In this document: in pieces, positions 1-17,195 of the stretch
Layout: the number at the start of each line of letters is the position of its first letter
Position numbering within the stretch: the first letter of the stretch is position 1
Assembly: GCA_943737045.1 (NCBI GenBank)
Contig: CALSFV010000008.1
Span: forward strand, 1,178,001 to 1,242,000
Reading direction: 5' to 3'
DNA length: 64,000 nucleotides
Source: Parapristionchus giblindavisi
Lineage: Eukaryota; Nematoda; Chromadorea; Rhabditida; Diplogasteridae
Program-made: the position numbers and the translations under genes
The notes under the pieces: generated by a model
Seen by the model: only the letters and a program-made list of their open reading frames with translations
Database searches by the model: none
Told to the model about the DNA's origin: nothing

Positions 1-301
1 TCCCCAAGATCATTAGCAAAAGGAAAAAAGATCCTATATCTACCTGATCATTTTTGCTATTTTTTCCTTGACCTATTCCCGCTCTCCCTACGCTATCGTA
101 TAGAGCGCGACAGAGGTCCAGTAGAATGATCGTGAACTAACTTATTTCCCCCCAAAACGCGACCTGTCAATAGAAATGAATGTCACCGATGGACATTTTA
201 TCTTTTAATTATTATATTTATAATATCATTTTAAAATTTTTTTTCTCTACTTGCAGTAATTGACGATTGAACGGATTCCTAGCAAAAAGGATGAGATTCC
301 T

Positions 302-1760
302 TTCGACTATATCACGCGTGTCGCGTAAGGATCGATACAACTACCGGACAATGAAAAAATGAAAATTTGGTTTAAATCATTTTTGGATATCCCTGACAGT
401 GCCGGAGAAGATAGCGTTTCGATTTTTTGTCTAAGATCAATTTTGACGAAGATAGACGTCGTTGACTGTCGGAATGTGTGGAAAAGTGTTGACTTTCACC
501 CGCAATAGCTCGCTTTGGAACGGAAATAGCGAAAATATCACAGAGGCATAAATTGTAGAGAATTTTCAGGAGAATCGAAATAACACAAGCAGTAATTACA
601 AAATCGATTTTTCATCAGCTTCTGTGGCGGAAAGCTGACGTTTGCACAGCAAATCATAAGTGCAATTTTTTTTATTGGCTCAGATGGTAAATATTGTGAA
701 GACGCATCGATTGATATATACTTTATGGGGTCGAATCGTGACCGCAATATGAGTTTTTTCCAAAAAACGAGTCTGAAATCTCGGACTTAGCCGATTTCTG
801 GCTCGAGAGAAGGAAAGATCACTTTGATCTACCCACTCGTCTCTCGATGATCTATGATATTTCCTGGTATTTCTGTACATTGAACTCGAAAAAAGCAAAG
901 AAATAAATGAAAAGCATAACTAAACCCTAATTCAAAGAAGGAATTAGCATGTAAACAATGGAAATATAAACAAACAACAATCTATTTATCAAAGATGGAG
1001 TCTCTTCCGTCTGCGATGGTCTCTCGAAGGAAACCCTCCTCATCCTGCTTATCAGTGATAATCTCATCAAATTCGTCTTCATCCTCTTCCTCATTCTCCT
1101 CCTCAAAGACATCATATTCCATCTCCGAAACAGACTCCGACTCGTTTCTTCTTCTCTTGCGAGTATTTTTCGTATTTGAAGCAGTGCTCGATCGAGTGTT
1201 TTTAGTGCTAGTGCTGCAACATATTTTTGAGGATGCTGAACGGCGCACGCGATAACTCTTCCAGATCCGTGTATACGGGCTTTAGGGCGGTGGTATTCCC
1301 AACGAAGAAGGAGAAATTCCAGATGATTCTGGCAAATCAGTCGATCGAAATTGAAATCCTGAAATTGGATTAATGAAAACAGGAGTAATCTAACCATGAT
1401 ACCTCTGTCGAGGAATCTATCACTTCGCCATTCGCACGAATAAACAGAAGCTCCAAAATGGAAGTACATCCGAAAAGATCAGGATCCGAGTAAGCAGACA
1501 ATGCAGATGGCAACGCTTCTGTGATATTTTCGCTATTTCCGTTCCAAAGCGAGCTATTGCGGGTGAAAGTCAACACTTTTCCACACATTCCGACAGTCAA
1601 CGACGTCTATCTTCGTCAAAATTGATCTTAGACAAAAAATCGAAACGCTATCTTCTCCGACACTGGCAGGGCTATCCAAAAATAGTAAATATAATAGGGG
1701 TTATATTTTGTCCGGACACCCCACGATTTTGTCTCGATCCTTACGCGACACGCGTGATAT
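302..1760. repeat. Inverted duplication with arms of about 240 bp
   Basis: The left arm (about 302-548) and the right arm (about 1,512-1,760) are inverted copies of each other. Shared words include the ACGCGTGTCGCG core at 314 (reverse complement near 1,745) and the stretch around GTTCCAAAGCGAGC at 1,540. The arms differ by small insertions: for example 323-400 and 1,690-1,735 are not alignable. The spacer holds a broken acidic-protein frame. No clear target-site duplication is visible, so this may be an inverted segmental duplication rather than a transposon. Confidence 0.75.
982..1358 (-). pseudogene. Broken terminal exon of an acidic, NLS-bearing protein
   Basis: The minus-strand frame after the acceptor TTTCAG (just above 1,358) reads a Ser/Pro-rich stretch (LPESSGISPSSLGIPPP), then an in-frame TAA at 1,282-1,284. 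In the same frame it continues with a Ser/Thr-rich and basic segment (NTRKRRRNES) and a strongly acidic tail (EEENEEEDEDEFDE, then DGRDSIFDK) to a stop at 982. The composition suggests a nuclear protein; the family is not recognised. The candidate upstream exon at 1,403-1,600 (ending ANGEVIDSSTE before GTATCA) does not join in phase. With the internal stop and the flanking inverted duplication, I read this as a decayed gene copy. A sequence error at the stop is the alternative. Confidence 0.5.
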
Positions 1761-3640
1761 TTACCATTCCTTATTTATCTATTTGTCAGTAGAAATCATC
1801 CATAACCAAAAAAGCAGTGATGGAGTTCCGTCGCTTGTGAGATTTCATTTTGATATTTTGTTGATTTTATGAATCCAGTCAATAAAATATTTATGATCAG
1901 ATAAAATTTCTACAAATATTGATTGACAATCTAACAATACAAAGTTTACAAATATTATTATATGATAAGTGTAAGGAACGAAGTATTGATGGCCTAGGCC
2001 CAGCAGTGATCTCTCGCACGACTTCGCGTGCCTTCAGCAATGGGTTTTACCTTTATTCTCCTTATAAAATGTACTTGTGAAATTGCCTTGCTACCAGCTG
2101 CTAAACGCAGAAATATTCTATCGATCAACCCCCTTTCCCTTCCTACCCTCCTACGCTTTCTCTGATCCACATACTTGGACTAACTCTCTAAGCAGATAAA
2201 TTCATTGTGGCTGCGGTTGGCTACTCTCGTACCAAATAAACAAGTGTATTTTCTTTCTTTCTTTCTTTCTTTCCATCACAACAAAGGAAAAGTAGAGGAG
2301 ATATACAATTAATATACATAGGTTGATGGAGGTCCGTCGCGTTATCAGCGAATCGGTTGAAGGCAGCAGGGAAATGGGGTGGGGTATGGGGTGGATAATA
2401 ATTATAAGTGACGAAGAAGGGTGGGGGGTAAGAGGGGATCAATCTCTACAGAATTAAGGAAAAACTTAAAACGAATAGGAGAAGAAGTAACGATATCAGT
2501 GGGAAGACTATTCCAGATATGAATTGTTCTAATAGCACATGTGGTCTTCGAACTGGGAATAATATAAGGTATGGTAATACGGAATGGGTGATGTGAGACA
2601 GTCTTTTATACGGTCAATTACCTTTTTACGTGGAACGACCAGCGATGATGACATTTCTGTTGTTCATATTTAATGATTTATTAATACTTCTGCAAAAATA
2701 TCATAAAAGGATAAATATAATCAGAACAATATTAATATATTTATATACATTACATTTATGACTCATTTGTCCTTTCCGCTAATGAACCGTTTTATGCGCA
2801 TAAAATGTGGGAAATTGTAGCCTTTCTCAAAGTGCACAATTCAGAGTCCATCCTCCCCTTCTGATCTTCTTTGAAAAGGTAAAAGTAACGGGTGTCTCAT
2901 GAACCCATTATACTATTATGATTATCGAAACAACTTCACTGAGTCAGTATAGATTTGGAAGTAAGTTAATTCCTCTAGGACGAACTGCAAATGTTGAGGC
3001 AATAACTATACACAATGAGTTCTTTGAGAAACGATCATGTAATATTCAAGTTTTTAATCTTACAACGGCTTTTCGTTATACGACTTTGCCAATTACTAAG
3101 CCATGCTAAATTTCCAACTACTTTTCCATTCACAAAATTAAAACTACTTTCCACTTTTTCATTTACTTTTCCAAGATTTTAACACCGCATACGTGTGAAA
3201 TGCATGCAACAAATTAAGCGTCCCTCTTACCACGAGTAATATTTTTCTATATGCTTGCTAAAGTAAATTGGAAAGAAGACTTGACAAAGTCAAGAGTTGA
3301 TCGTGTCGTGTAAATAAAAAAAATGTGATACCCTTTATAGCACCACTAACTATTTCAGTTGAATAAAGGAAACACTAATTTCCTATAGGAAAAGTAGTTA
3401 TCATGTATCCAGTGACGTAGATAAGCAACCTCTCCCTCTCTCTCTCTACCTCTCCTTCTCTCCCTCTCTCTCTACCTCTCCCTCTATCTAGAAAACACCA
3501 AAATAGCATACGGGATGAGCATAGCTATAACACGGTTACTATGACAATTTCGAACCAACCAGGTGTGATTCTTGCTTGCCATACAAACTTACCTGTTGTT
3601 GTACCAGGCTCATCAATTTGTTTATTACCATCATTGCCAT
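1761..3640. other. Gene-poor stretch with degraded repeats
   Basis: I see no supportable exon here. From 1,985 to 2,065 there is a copy of a short dispersed repeat (CAGTGATC...CGTGCCTT...ACCTTTA) that recurs at 17,196, 24,157, 44,187 and 60,416. From 2,063 to about 2,255 and again near 2,606-2,620 lie pieces of the TIR family best seen at 3,648-3,866. The stretch 3,429-3,489 is CT-rich. Confidence 0.5.
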
Positions 3641-3647
3641 TGATAGT

Positions 3648-3866
3648 ATTGTCCGTATAAAATGTACTTGCATAATTGCATTGCTACTGCTGCTAAACAG
3701 AGGAAGAACTATCGATTAACTCCCCACTCTTTCCTCCTTTCCTTCCTCGCTCTCTCTGATCTACCTACTCTCTCACCGGTGCTCTCTCTCTAAACATAGA
3801 AATTCATTGTGGCAGTGGTTGGCTACTCTCGTACCAAATAAACAAGTGCATTTTATACGGTCAATA
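3648..3866. mobile_element. Small TIR element, 'GTATAAAATGTACTTG' family
   Basis: The left end ATTGtCCGTATAAAATGTACTTG is mirrored by the right end CAAGTGCATTTTATACGGTCAAT, giving a 219-bp non-coding element. Other members lie at 57,276-57,512, 58,553-58,817, about 60,015-60,233 and, inverted and partial, 49,510-49,702. The interior is pyrimidine-rich. Non-autonomous (MITE-like) status is inferred from size and lack of coding capacity. Confidence 0.7.
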
Positions 3867-4194
3867 TGCTGTATTATCGTTATTATTAAAACTCTCTTTA
3901 CTAAGATTAGCCATGCAGTATTGCCATTGAATCTGGAGTGTTATAAAAAAGGAACTTCTTTCTTTTGTAAATAAAAAATAATAATTAGGCAGGGGCAGGG
4001 CAAGGATATTTTCATTGTCTGATAAACCGCATACCGCTTACTATTAGTTGATCTTTAGAAGCGTTTAAAGGCATAATGCTATTAATTTCCCTGCGTAATG
4101 ATTACAATGATGATTATGTAAAAAATAATGTGGTTGCGATACATTTCCAGTATTCCCCTAGATAATTTGAAACACTCCGCTCTACACTGAGAGC

Positions 4195-4907
4195 AAACTT
4201 ACCTGGCAAATCGTTCGCCACTCCCATTTGCCTGGCAAACGATTTGCCAGAAATCTGGAGTGGCCCATTTCGGGCAATCGATTTGCCCGCTTTATGGCTA
4301 TAGGATTATATGTTTCTTTGAAAAGACTACGAGTTCTGAGCTATGTGCAAGGGTGTCCTGGTAGCGCAGTGGGTGGGGGGCTTGGCTAGTTCGCGGTGGG
4401 TTGGTGGTTCGGTTCCTTGTATGTACATTTCAACTTATTCATGGCGATCTGAAGTTGTCACATCAGCATGTGATCCTTGATTTCTTATTTTTCATTTTTG
4501 CTGATTTTTTTGCTGTTAATGAAAGTCAGTGGGTTACTTTATTGAAATACTCAAGCTATCATGAGAGAAGAAAGATGATTTGGACTGCCAAAAGCCAATA
4601 AATTTAAAGTATACTATGTGTTTTCAATACGATTCTACTAGAGTAGAACAACAATAGCTCTATCAAGTTATATAACGAAGTTTTAAAGCTGCAAAAGATT
4701 TGTGCTCCAAGTGGGAATCGAACTGGCGTGGGTGAGAAGCGCCTTCCCTGATTTCCGACAACGGGGTATCGATTTGCCCGTATTTGGGCGAAACATAATA
4801 GCCCAAATTCTGGCTAAAGAGATTCGCCCGAATACGGGCAAATTGTTACTTGAGTTCCCAGATGGGGCAAATCATTTGCCCGAATATAGGTAACTTTGCT
4901 CTCAGTG
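4195..4907. mobile_element. TIR element nested in an older palindromic MITE, TA duplication
   Basis: The ends CACTGAGAGCAAACTTACCT and its inverse (ending GCTCTCAGTG at 4,907) are flanked on both sides by TA. The flanks are the two halves of another palindromic repeat (left half to 4,194, right half 4,910-4,975), so this element landed inside it. Both arms carry the word GGCAAATCG/CGATTTGCC several times, and each arm holds a tRNA-like box set (TGGTAGCGCAGTGG near 4,361; on the minus strand GGTTCGATTCC-like near 4,715). A 60-66 aa frame at 4,401-4,601 is probably not a gene. Confidence 0.8.
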
Positions 4908-5807
4908 TAGCAACACTCTCTCGCTTTCTTTGTCTGCGGAAGAGTGGCCAGAGCGGAGAGTGAAATCAGCTTATTGTTAGGTTGTGCCGTTAGCAGGGAA
5001 TACCTTTCATTCGGTTTGTTGAACAGCTTCGTTTACTCCAATATTATTCACGTTTACCTGTTGTTCAGTAAATAGTCTGTGTAAAGAAATGAGATGTTAT
5101 TCTTCCATTTATCCGAATCATATTCCTCGAATCCTTTTCTATGGCTATTCTTCCTAAACATCCCAATTTTCAATGAAATTTCGATTCTCACGTTCATAAG
5201 GAGTCCAAGGTCTATCTGATCTACCATAAGAACAGCCTGAAACTTTTGAAATTTGTTCCGTAATCGTTGAATTTCTTCAATTTGCGATTATTTTATGTGG
5301 ACTTCCGTGTTCACTCCATTTTTTTTGGCCACTGCTTATTTATATCAAACACTACTTCTTTATTATATGTTCTGTCTTGACATTTCTCTGGTAAGAGATC
5401 GTTGTTACTTATTTCTATTAAACTCGTGGTACGTGTCTACACCTAGACATCTTCATTTTGATCTCACATCTCCTCCTCTTCCTCTCTCTCTCTAATCCTC
5501 TCCCTCTCTCTATCGTTAATGATATCCCTTAGCAACGAAGGAGATGAATCCCTATCTTCTCATCCATCTCTTGCTACCCATCCCACTGTCTCGCTGTCGT
5601 CCTATATCGTGTCTATATCTTTTCCGTTTATATCTATCCTTCTGTCAATCAACAATCAGTCAATCTGTATCTATACCTTTTACCCTGCTAATTTCATATT
5701 TATGTACGCTGTACGCTCTAGTCACACCTTCGCAAACTAATGAGCCGAGAGCATGTAGTCATAACGGAAAATTTCAAATTATTGGTAGGCGTTCCTATGA
5801 ATGATCA

Positions 5808-6143
5808 CACTGAGAGCAAATTTACCTGGCAAATCGTTACCCACCCAAAATACCCTGGGAAACGATTACCCCAAATGTTGAATGCAGCCTTACGCGGTCT
5901 TTATGGCGGGAACGAATTGGATGAAAATAAAGAGAAAAGGCTAGATCGAATAAAGGGCAACGGGATGTACTGATATAACTAGCATTCGACTATAATGTAC
6001 TTGTCAATTTAACAAAATAATTGGTAATCTTTCTCTCCAAAATGCATGGGTAATCAGAATACCCCGAATATGGGCAAACGAATTCCCCGATACACGTTGT
6101 TGGGTAACGATTACCCCATATCTGGGTAAGTTTGCTCTCTGTG
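5808..6143. mobile_element. Shorter relative of the element at 4,195
   Basis: The ends (CACTGAGAGCAAATTTACC at 5,808 and the inverse ending at 6,143) and the internal words (GGCAAATCGTTACCC and GGGTAACGATTACCCC) match the element at 4,195-4,907 with an altered core. No TA duplication is visible at its borders. The open frame at 5,740-5,973 is carried by this element and is not taken as a gene. Confidence 0.7.
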
Positions 6144-6972
6144 CACTCCAAGATCATTTGAATCTCAACGCTGGAAGCACTATCATTTTCTAAGCCACAG
6201 AGTTCCAAAACACTGTGGCATGATGTTAAGTATTTAAGGTTTGTATGATGGATGCGTATAACGGTATAACGGGTATTACCTTTTACTTTTTTTACTTTTT
6301 ATAATGTATGCTCTCATCCAACCGTTGCCGATCAGATTTTTTACTCCATTTGTGATATATGACGAGCGAGAAACATATCTGAAAAAATGTCAGTGATACT
6401 ATTAAAGGCAAGTAATTGCAGTGCATACTACATTTCTTCATATTTGATTTCACTCAAATCTCTCAATTTTATCCGCACCATAAGTAACCTCTCTGTAGGA
6501 AATGATTAAATATTATTATTATTAAAAAAAGGCGAGCTATTTTGGCCCTTCCCTCTGGCCATACTCTCGCGTGGACAAAGAAAAGGAGAGAGTGTTGCCA
6601 TTATTTTTTTCACTACTTTTACAAAGAAAGAGTTTGACTATTCTGCATTAATTATTGCGCCTCTTTCTCATATAATTACACTGTAGTTTTTGTAGCGTCA
6701 GTAACCACTGACTAAGCCTTCGTCTCAATCCTCATCCCATAAGCCTCATCCATATTTTCATCTCCTGATTACTTCTTACCTTACAACTGTCAATAAACAT
6801 ACTTATATCTCTCACTGATTATCCGTCTGTTTACCAAAATACGTCTTGATTCTTGATCAAAGACAAATCTCTGGAAAATACATGATGATGCATCAATGAA
6901 TATGCCTTTTTTGCTCTGACATATGTAAATATAGAAGAATTTTTGTATTTTTAGCGCTTGCCTTATGCATCG

Positions 6973-7071
6973 CTACATTTGCCTTACGTGCCTACGCCAT
7001 AACCTCCTCGGCAGCGTTTCCGTCGTCACGGCGGAGGTTACGGCGTAGACACGTAAGACAAATACATTACG
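6973..7071. repeat. Short imperfect palindrome
   Basis: ATTTGCCTTACGTGCCTACGCC on the left is mirrored by GGCGTAGACACGTAAGACAAAT on the right around a GC-rich centre (GTCGTCACGGCGG). It is about 100 bp and non-coding, in otherwise plain AT-rich sequence. Confidence 0.6.
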
Positions 7072-7618
7072 ATACATTACGATCTGATCACACCTTGCAC
7101 ACTTTTCTTTGCTCAATGCAGCTACCTTTAGCGATGTGACGTCTGAGAAGATTTGGGTAATATTATTCAGGTAGTATTATTTTGTGAAAGCATTTTTGGA
7201 CAAACAGAACTGAGAGACAGATAATCTCATGATCTGGCCTATTTAAATCTTTCTTAACGCCACATTGCGCGAAAAGTGTGCAAGTTTCGTTCCAATTTAT
7301 GCTCCGTTTCACCATCTCAGATCCAGATCGCACAGCGTTACTATAATAGTTCCGAGACTCATCAAACCTTTTGAAAAATCTCAGGTTATTGTGGAGGGTG
7401 TATGTCAAGTTTACAACCATTTCTATAATTTAATTTCTCAAACTACAGATCTTGGCACAATGCCAAGGAAGAATTATCTTCGTCTGAATCTGCCCTCGTT
7501 GCTAGCTCTCGCATATTTCCCTTTCTCATCTATCTAATAAGCGCGCATTTTTCGACTTGATCTTTGATCTATTATACATTCCTATTGACATGTATTTGAT
7601 CTTTGATCTTGGTCAGAA

Positions 7619-7727
7619 ATGTATCGATCAATGTTCTACGATGATACGACGTTCGTGAAATACTGTCCGCTGGAGGTCTGTGATAGAAATTGCGGGCTTT
7701 TCCATCGAGCATTTATCCTTGAGACAA
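7619..7727 (+). CDS. Candidate first coding exon, Cys-rich
   Basis: An acceptor-like TTGGTCAG ends 2 nt before an ATG, as expected for a trans-spliced nematode start. The frame runs 36 codons to a donor (ACAA|GTATGAG), leaving phase 1. The peptide contains closely spaced cysteines (KYCPLEVCDRNCGLFH), which could be a small metal-binding motif, but no family is recognised. It could be the first exon of the plus-strand gene whose later exons start near 9,965. A candidate exon at 8,820-8,876 (TTTTCAG acceptor, ATA|GTGAGTG donor) lies between them, but I could not build a continuous phase. It may equally be a separate gene. Confidence 0.4.
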
Positions 7728-8357
7728 GTATGAGTTTTTTATAAATAATTTACTTTTATTATTTTAAAAAAGACAATATTTTAAGATTTTTGTGTACGAT
7801 ACTGTGTAGAAAAGTAAAATTGACTCTTCCATGACATGAAAAATCGCCGAAGAAGTCCATATAATCAATGAAACAAGTAATGCGTGAAGTTTCACATCAT
7901 CTAATCTGACTTCTAGTCTCTGTTTCTTCTACACCCCTAAAGCCCATGCATAATCCCTTCTCGTGCCTCACAGAAGAAGTCCTTCAACGCGTTTTTTTCA
8001 TCTCTATTTCTTATCGCAGCAAATCAAGTGAATCCCCAAAATCAATCTCGTCCATGAGTTCCTGATTAGACTCAGACGTACATTATCTTCTCATATATCG
8101 TGACTTTACGCGCAACTTTGACAGCTCTTTGAGTCCGCAGGTACATGAAAAGAGTCAAAGATTCGGGATTAGGAAGCCTTAGTATAGATTATAATATTAC
8201 GAATGCGGAGATGTTTTAGCTTCCTTGATATAATTTTTTCTGAAGATTTCGCAGTTTACATCATAATGATGAGACAAAAGCAATGTAATGTATGCATTAG
8301 ATTCATGCTTTGGCATGGTGGGAGTGAAAACAGGGAAAATTGTCCTATTCTCTCCTT

Positions 8358-8470
8358 CAAAGGCACCCCCGAACCTTATTTGAAACTCTCCGCTTGACCA
8401 CGATCTCTCATTTTCGTTGTCTGTGAGAGAGTATAGCCAATGCAGAGAGTAAAATTAGCTCGTGTTGTGA
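8358..8470. mobile_element. Palindromic MITE, AGCGGAGAG family (degraded copy)
   Basis: Family description: about 110 bp, nearly self-complementary end to end. It has the core AACTCTCCGCTCTGGC, then CTCTCTCG, a small loop (TTTCTTTGTCTGCG), then the inverse (CGAGAGAGTG...GCCAGAGCGGAGAGTT). The outer ends read AAAGGCACACCCC and GGGGTGTGCCTTT. It has no coding capacity, and at least fifteen copies lie in this window in introns and between genes. This copy has diverged in the right arm. Confidence 0.7.
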
Positions 8471-9359
8471 ATCTAATTGTAAGAGATTATCTTCTCTATT
8501 CAAAGCCAATATAATGGGGCTAATGTGGTTGTACTTTTCGTGTACTAAGCCAGAACTTGATGACTATCTTATCCATAAGTGCACTTCTAAGGGTAACTAT
8601 GATATCAATAGAAAAAAAAAGATAATATATTACGAACAAACTTTTAACCATCGTCATAACCGATTAAGCTTACGCATATTGGAAAATGATGCTAGTCTTT
8701 TTTGTTAAATCACAATCCTTTGAATTCAGTAACCTTCAAGGAAGAACAGAAGATCTTCTGAATATAGAAAGACATTTAAAGTATCAAGAGTTGAATCATA
8801 AAAATATAAATTTTCAGACGAGATCTACCGAATCAGGAGGGGTGGCAGACAGGGAAGTATGGAGGCTTCGATACATAGTGAGTGACAGACGAGGTTGTGA
8901 TTCACCCAAGAAGATTTTTGTTTAAATTGTGATTAAAAACGTTGCTATGGTCCATTTGGCTTGCTTGACAGTTAGAAGTACCTCTGAAATTTTCAGTCTT
9001 CTAGGCTGTGCTCCGTGCTTTGAACCTGTGAATTATCGAACTAAATGAACGAGCATTTTTTTACAAACGGAGTTTCCTCACTAGCCAGCTAACTATCTGC
9101 GAAATGTCTAGTCCCAAAATAGTCTGTAATTTCGTAGAGATGTTTAGCTAGATGTTTCCCCAAATTAAAGGTTCCTCCTCTCAAACAAACGAAATAAGAT
9201 CACTGCCGAATGTGCGTTCCTGTTATAAGTTGAAGTCGCAGTAATTTTGCACTCTCCGCTCTGGTAGGACTCTCTGACTCTGGTGAAACTTTGTTGTCTA
9301 CGAGAATGTGCTCAAGATGCCTTGAGTCATAATAGTTTGGGGCAGTATACTCGTATTTG

Positions 9360-9482
9360 GCCTAAACACCCCGAGGTAATGTGAAACTCTCTGCTCTAGC
9401 AATGCTCCCTCGCCCTCTCTCTGCCTGTGGGATAGTGTGGCAAGAGCGAATATGTATTTTAAATTTAGCTCGGGGATGTGTC
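9360..9482. mobile_element. Palindromic MITE, AGCGGAGAG family
   Basis: Outer ends are ACACCCCGAGG and CTCGGGGATGTG, with a CTCTGCCTGTGGG loop. A second partial copy starts about 110 bp to the left (9,245-9,300). Confidence 0.6.
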
Positions 9483-9964
9483 GGCGTCTGAGAAGAATCT
9501 GTAAATAAAATAATCTGTAAAAAATAATCTGTAAATCTTCAATGAGGAAATCATTGACCAAAACATTTCTCATCCAGAAATCCGGAGCAAAATAGATATA
9601 TCAGTGACAGGGTTGGTTACCACGCACGATAAGTAACCATATATATAACATAATGATTATAATGTATTTCTTATCGTATGCGATAATCTCCGAGTCCAAA
9701 CCACCATGAGACATCTTTCTATAACATTTTATGTTTAACCAACCCCCGTAAGACAGATTCAGCCGCAACATTGCTTTGCTAATCTTGATAAAGAGTGTTT
9801 TAATAATAATTATTACATGTTATTTAATGTCTGATATAGATAATGTATGTTTTCGAGGGGATAGTTCGTGATGCATATTAAGCATTGATATATCGTCAAA
9901 ACGAGAGAAAACGACGAGATTATACGGGAAAATATCCTAATTTTCCACGTTTTCAATAATAAAG

Positions 9965-14610
<4,646 letters not shown>

Positions 14611-15736
14611 CATCGCTCTTTTTAGCTTCTGGAATTTTTCAGAAGGCGCCCAAATTTTGAAGAAATCGTCGACACATTTCATTTTGACTTTATGGCCTGT
14701 TTTTCAATCGTTCGTCAACTTCTGAAATCAACAGACCAATATTTTTCTTGAACTTTCCTAGTCTTTATCTACCTCTTGCACCATATATCATGCTCATTTT
14801 AATCGATAACAAACGGGTTCCAAGTCGCTTTTATTTCTCAGGAACAGTATCACAATTCAAATGCGATCATATGAAATATTTTTCATGTTTAAAAAATGAT
14901 AAATCAATAAAATCGTCTTATAAAGCAATCTGATAAATCTCTCTATGTAGTGTTTATACAATTTTGTGGAAAAGTTCTGGGAAGGAATTCCGCATCGTAG
15001 TTTCCTCTGTTAGGGTGTTTGAAAACGAGAAGTGCACTTCCAATGCAATTGGAAGAAGATTACAACTACACTTCTAGTTTTACAATCTCATAGTGGGTTG
15101 ATGTAGACTAGGAGTCAAGCAACGCGGAAAATCTTCTACAGAAAGGAGTCGGCAAGGAAGGGGAAGGATAGGGCAATACAATGATTATGAACGGGCTTTC
15201 ACCGAGATTTTGGTGTTGAGAACGGCTATGAATTTGACAAGAATCATCTACTTTTTGACGTACATTGGCTCTATTCTATGAAATATAATGAAAATAATAT
15301 CCTCCGATTTACTTGAAACAATCCAATCTGGATACTATCTCAGATAGACGAAAAGTAATGGAGATTTGCCAGAGTGGTGTGTTTCAAATTAGGAAAAAAA
15401 TGAATTTAGAAAAAAACAATTAGAAAACTGATAAAAAAGCGATCTTTGGTCAGACCAAACATAGGAAATATCAATTGAGAAAATCAATTGTATTGATTGA
15501 TTAGTACAGGAAAGCCGGTCGATCGGTATAGCCAACTCCGTTGCGGCCCATAAGATATCGAGATGCCCTGCAATATGAAGATAAATGCAAATGAACATCT
15601 TTATTCTTATAAGAATAGCATTCGAGTTTAGTGAGGTTCAAAAGCCGCAAAAACAAGAAGAAGTTTAGGACAAACCAAAGATAGAAAAAATAATTTTGGA
15701 AAAAAAAGGAAAACGTCTAAGGATAAATCTAGCAAT

Positions 15737-15844
15737 CAAAGGCACACCCCGGTCTAATTTAACTCTCCACATTGGCGTTGATAAAGAAAGTGAGAGAGTT
15801 TGGCCAGAGCGGAGAGTTTCAAATGAGCTCGGGATGACTCTTTA
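15737..15844. mobile_element. Palindromic MITE, AGCGGAGAG family
   Basis: This is a fairly complete copy, with outer end AAAGGCACACCCC on the left and a right arm GGCCAGAGCGGAGAG. It is shared with unit 3 at 29,722 but missing from unit 2, where a deletion removed it. Confidence 0.7.
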
Positions 15845-15938
15845 GACAAATATGGCAATTAATAGCGCCACGAGTAGTATAGGTCCACTTATTATCAATT
15901 TCACCGTTAAGATGAACACATATTTCGAGTTTTAAGTG

Positions 15939-16287
15939 TTAAAGATGGAGGCCATCGAATGTCTATGCAAATGTATAACATATCTATTATGCAAGGGACA
16001 AGTTATATGCAAGAAATTAGCACGACCATTCATCAATCCCGTAGCGCAGTGGTAAAAGTGCTCACTAGTAAGCGTAACGTCGCGGGTTCGAAACCTATTG
16101 CTGAACTTTCCTATTTTCAAAATTTCGCGCCTTTGCCTGTACATCAAGCATGGATTCATTCATGATTATAGCGATCAATAAGCTAAATTAGCATAAACTA
16201 ATTTATGTAAGGTATGCAGAATAACTTTTGCTATCTTTCTGTCTTCACAGTTTGTTCACGAAAATATTGCCCGGACACCACCTTTAA
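15939..16287. mobile_element. TIR element with tRNA-like internal promoter, unit 1
   Basis: It begins TTAAAGATGGAGGCC and ends CACCACCTTTAA. The A box is at 16,042-16,052 and the B box (GGTTCGAAACC) at 16,085-16,095. Unit 3 has the same insertion at 29,923, whereas unit 2 has an interrupted site near 23,246 with only AAAAC left. Confidence 0.75.
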
Positions 16288-17195
16288 AGAATATTTTAAT
16301 CACCTCGGATTGAACGTCTTTTCTCCTCTATGCGAGTACATATGTGTGGCGAGTTGACGGGATTCCGGATAACTCTTCGAGCAGTACTCACAGATGTAGG
16401 GACGACCCCGAATGTCCGAGTACACCTGGAAAGATCAAAGATCAAAGATCAAAGATCAAGATCATTGTCGAAAGAGAAAACGTTTCTAAGGGCGTTAAAT
16501 GTCGATCTTATTGGCTAGTCTCATGCTTTTCCGGTGTAAGAATGTTCAAGATAAGGTAATCCTCACTATCGGTGAATTATGGATTTCGTTCTCATTTTAA
16601 TGTTAAAACAGGTGGCACTCGTAAGTGTTCTAATATAATATAGGAATATTTTTCACTATCTAATCATATATCCAACTCTACCGACAAAATATGATGAGAG
16701 TGAAACATATTTGGTTCAACCTGTAGTTATTACAAATCTGTTCTCTTTCTGTCTTGTTTTGATGGAAATAAATAAAGAAAGAAAAATGTTAAATATGAAG
16801 ATTACTTACTCAGTTTTATACGTCTCGTATTTCGAGTCAAATCAGCCTGGGCACGCTTTTTATCAGGAACAATGAAACTTCTTTTAATGTTTTGAAACAA
16901 AAAGGTATTTAAAAAAGAATAAAACGTTCTTTAGTAGCAGTTAAACGAAGTTTCGAAACGGAGGTTACAGAATGGTAAAGTGTCCAAATAATACTACCTT
17001 CATAGCATGCTTCGGTTCGTATCCCTATACAGGGAAGGCGGGCGGATTGAAGTCACTCTGTGAGAGGGCAGCGTACCCATTGGAGGTGGACGGAACAGCG
17101 GGAACGGGTACCTTAATTTATGTCAATTTAATTAAATTTAATCTAATTTAAATCGGCTAATTTATTAGGTTAACAAATAAATTAACCTAATAAAT

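Larger units (their letters stand above)
7728..9964. other. Unresolved intronic or intergenic stretch
   Basis: This stretch holds two copies of the AGCGGAGAG palindromic MITE (8,358-8,470 and 9,360-9,482) and a possible exon at 8,820-8,876. The frame at 8,514-8,708 has some coding look (two Cys and a possible donor AAGG|GTAACT at 8,600), but no matching exon was found. Confidence 0.35.

Noticed and set aside
1370..1469. Long overlapping frame (927-1,469) on the minus strand in another phase
   Set aside because: It overlaps the acidic frame out of phase, and its composition (runs of Arg and Met from GAGGAGGAG) is a shadow.
14748..14933. Repeated 61-aa frame (also 22,254-22,439)
   Set aside because: It lies in the 3' region between the converging genes, is absent as an open frame in unit 3, and has no splice or motif support.
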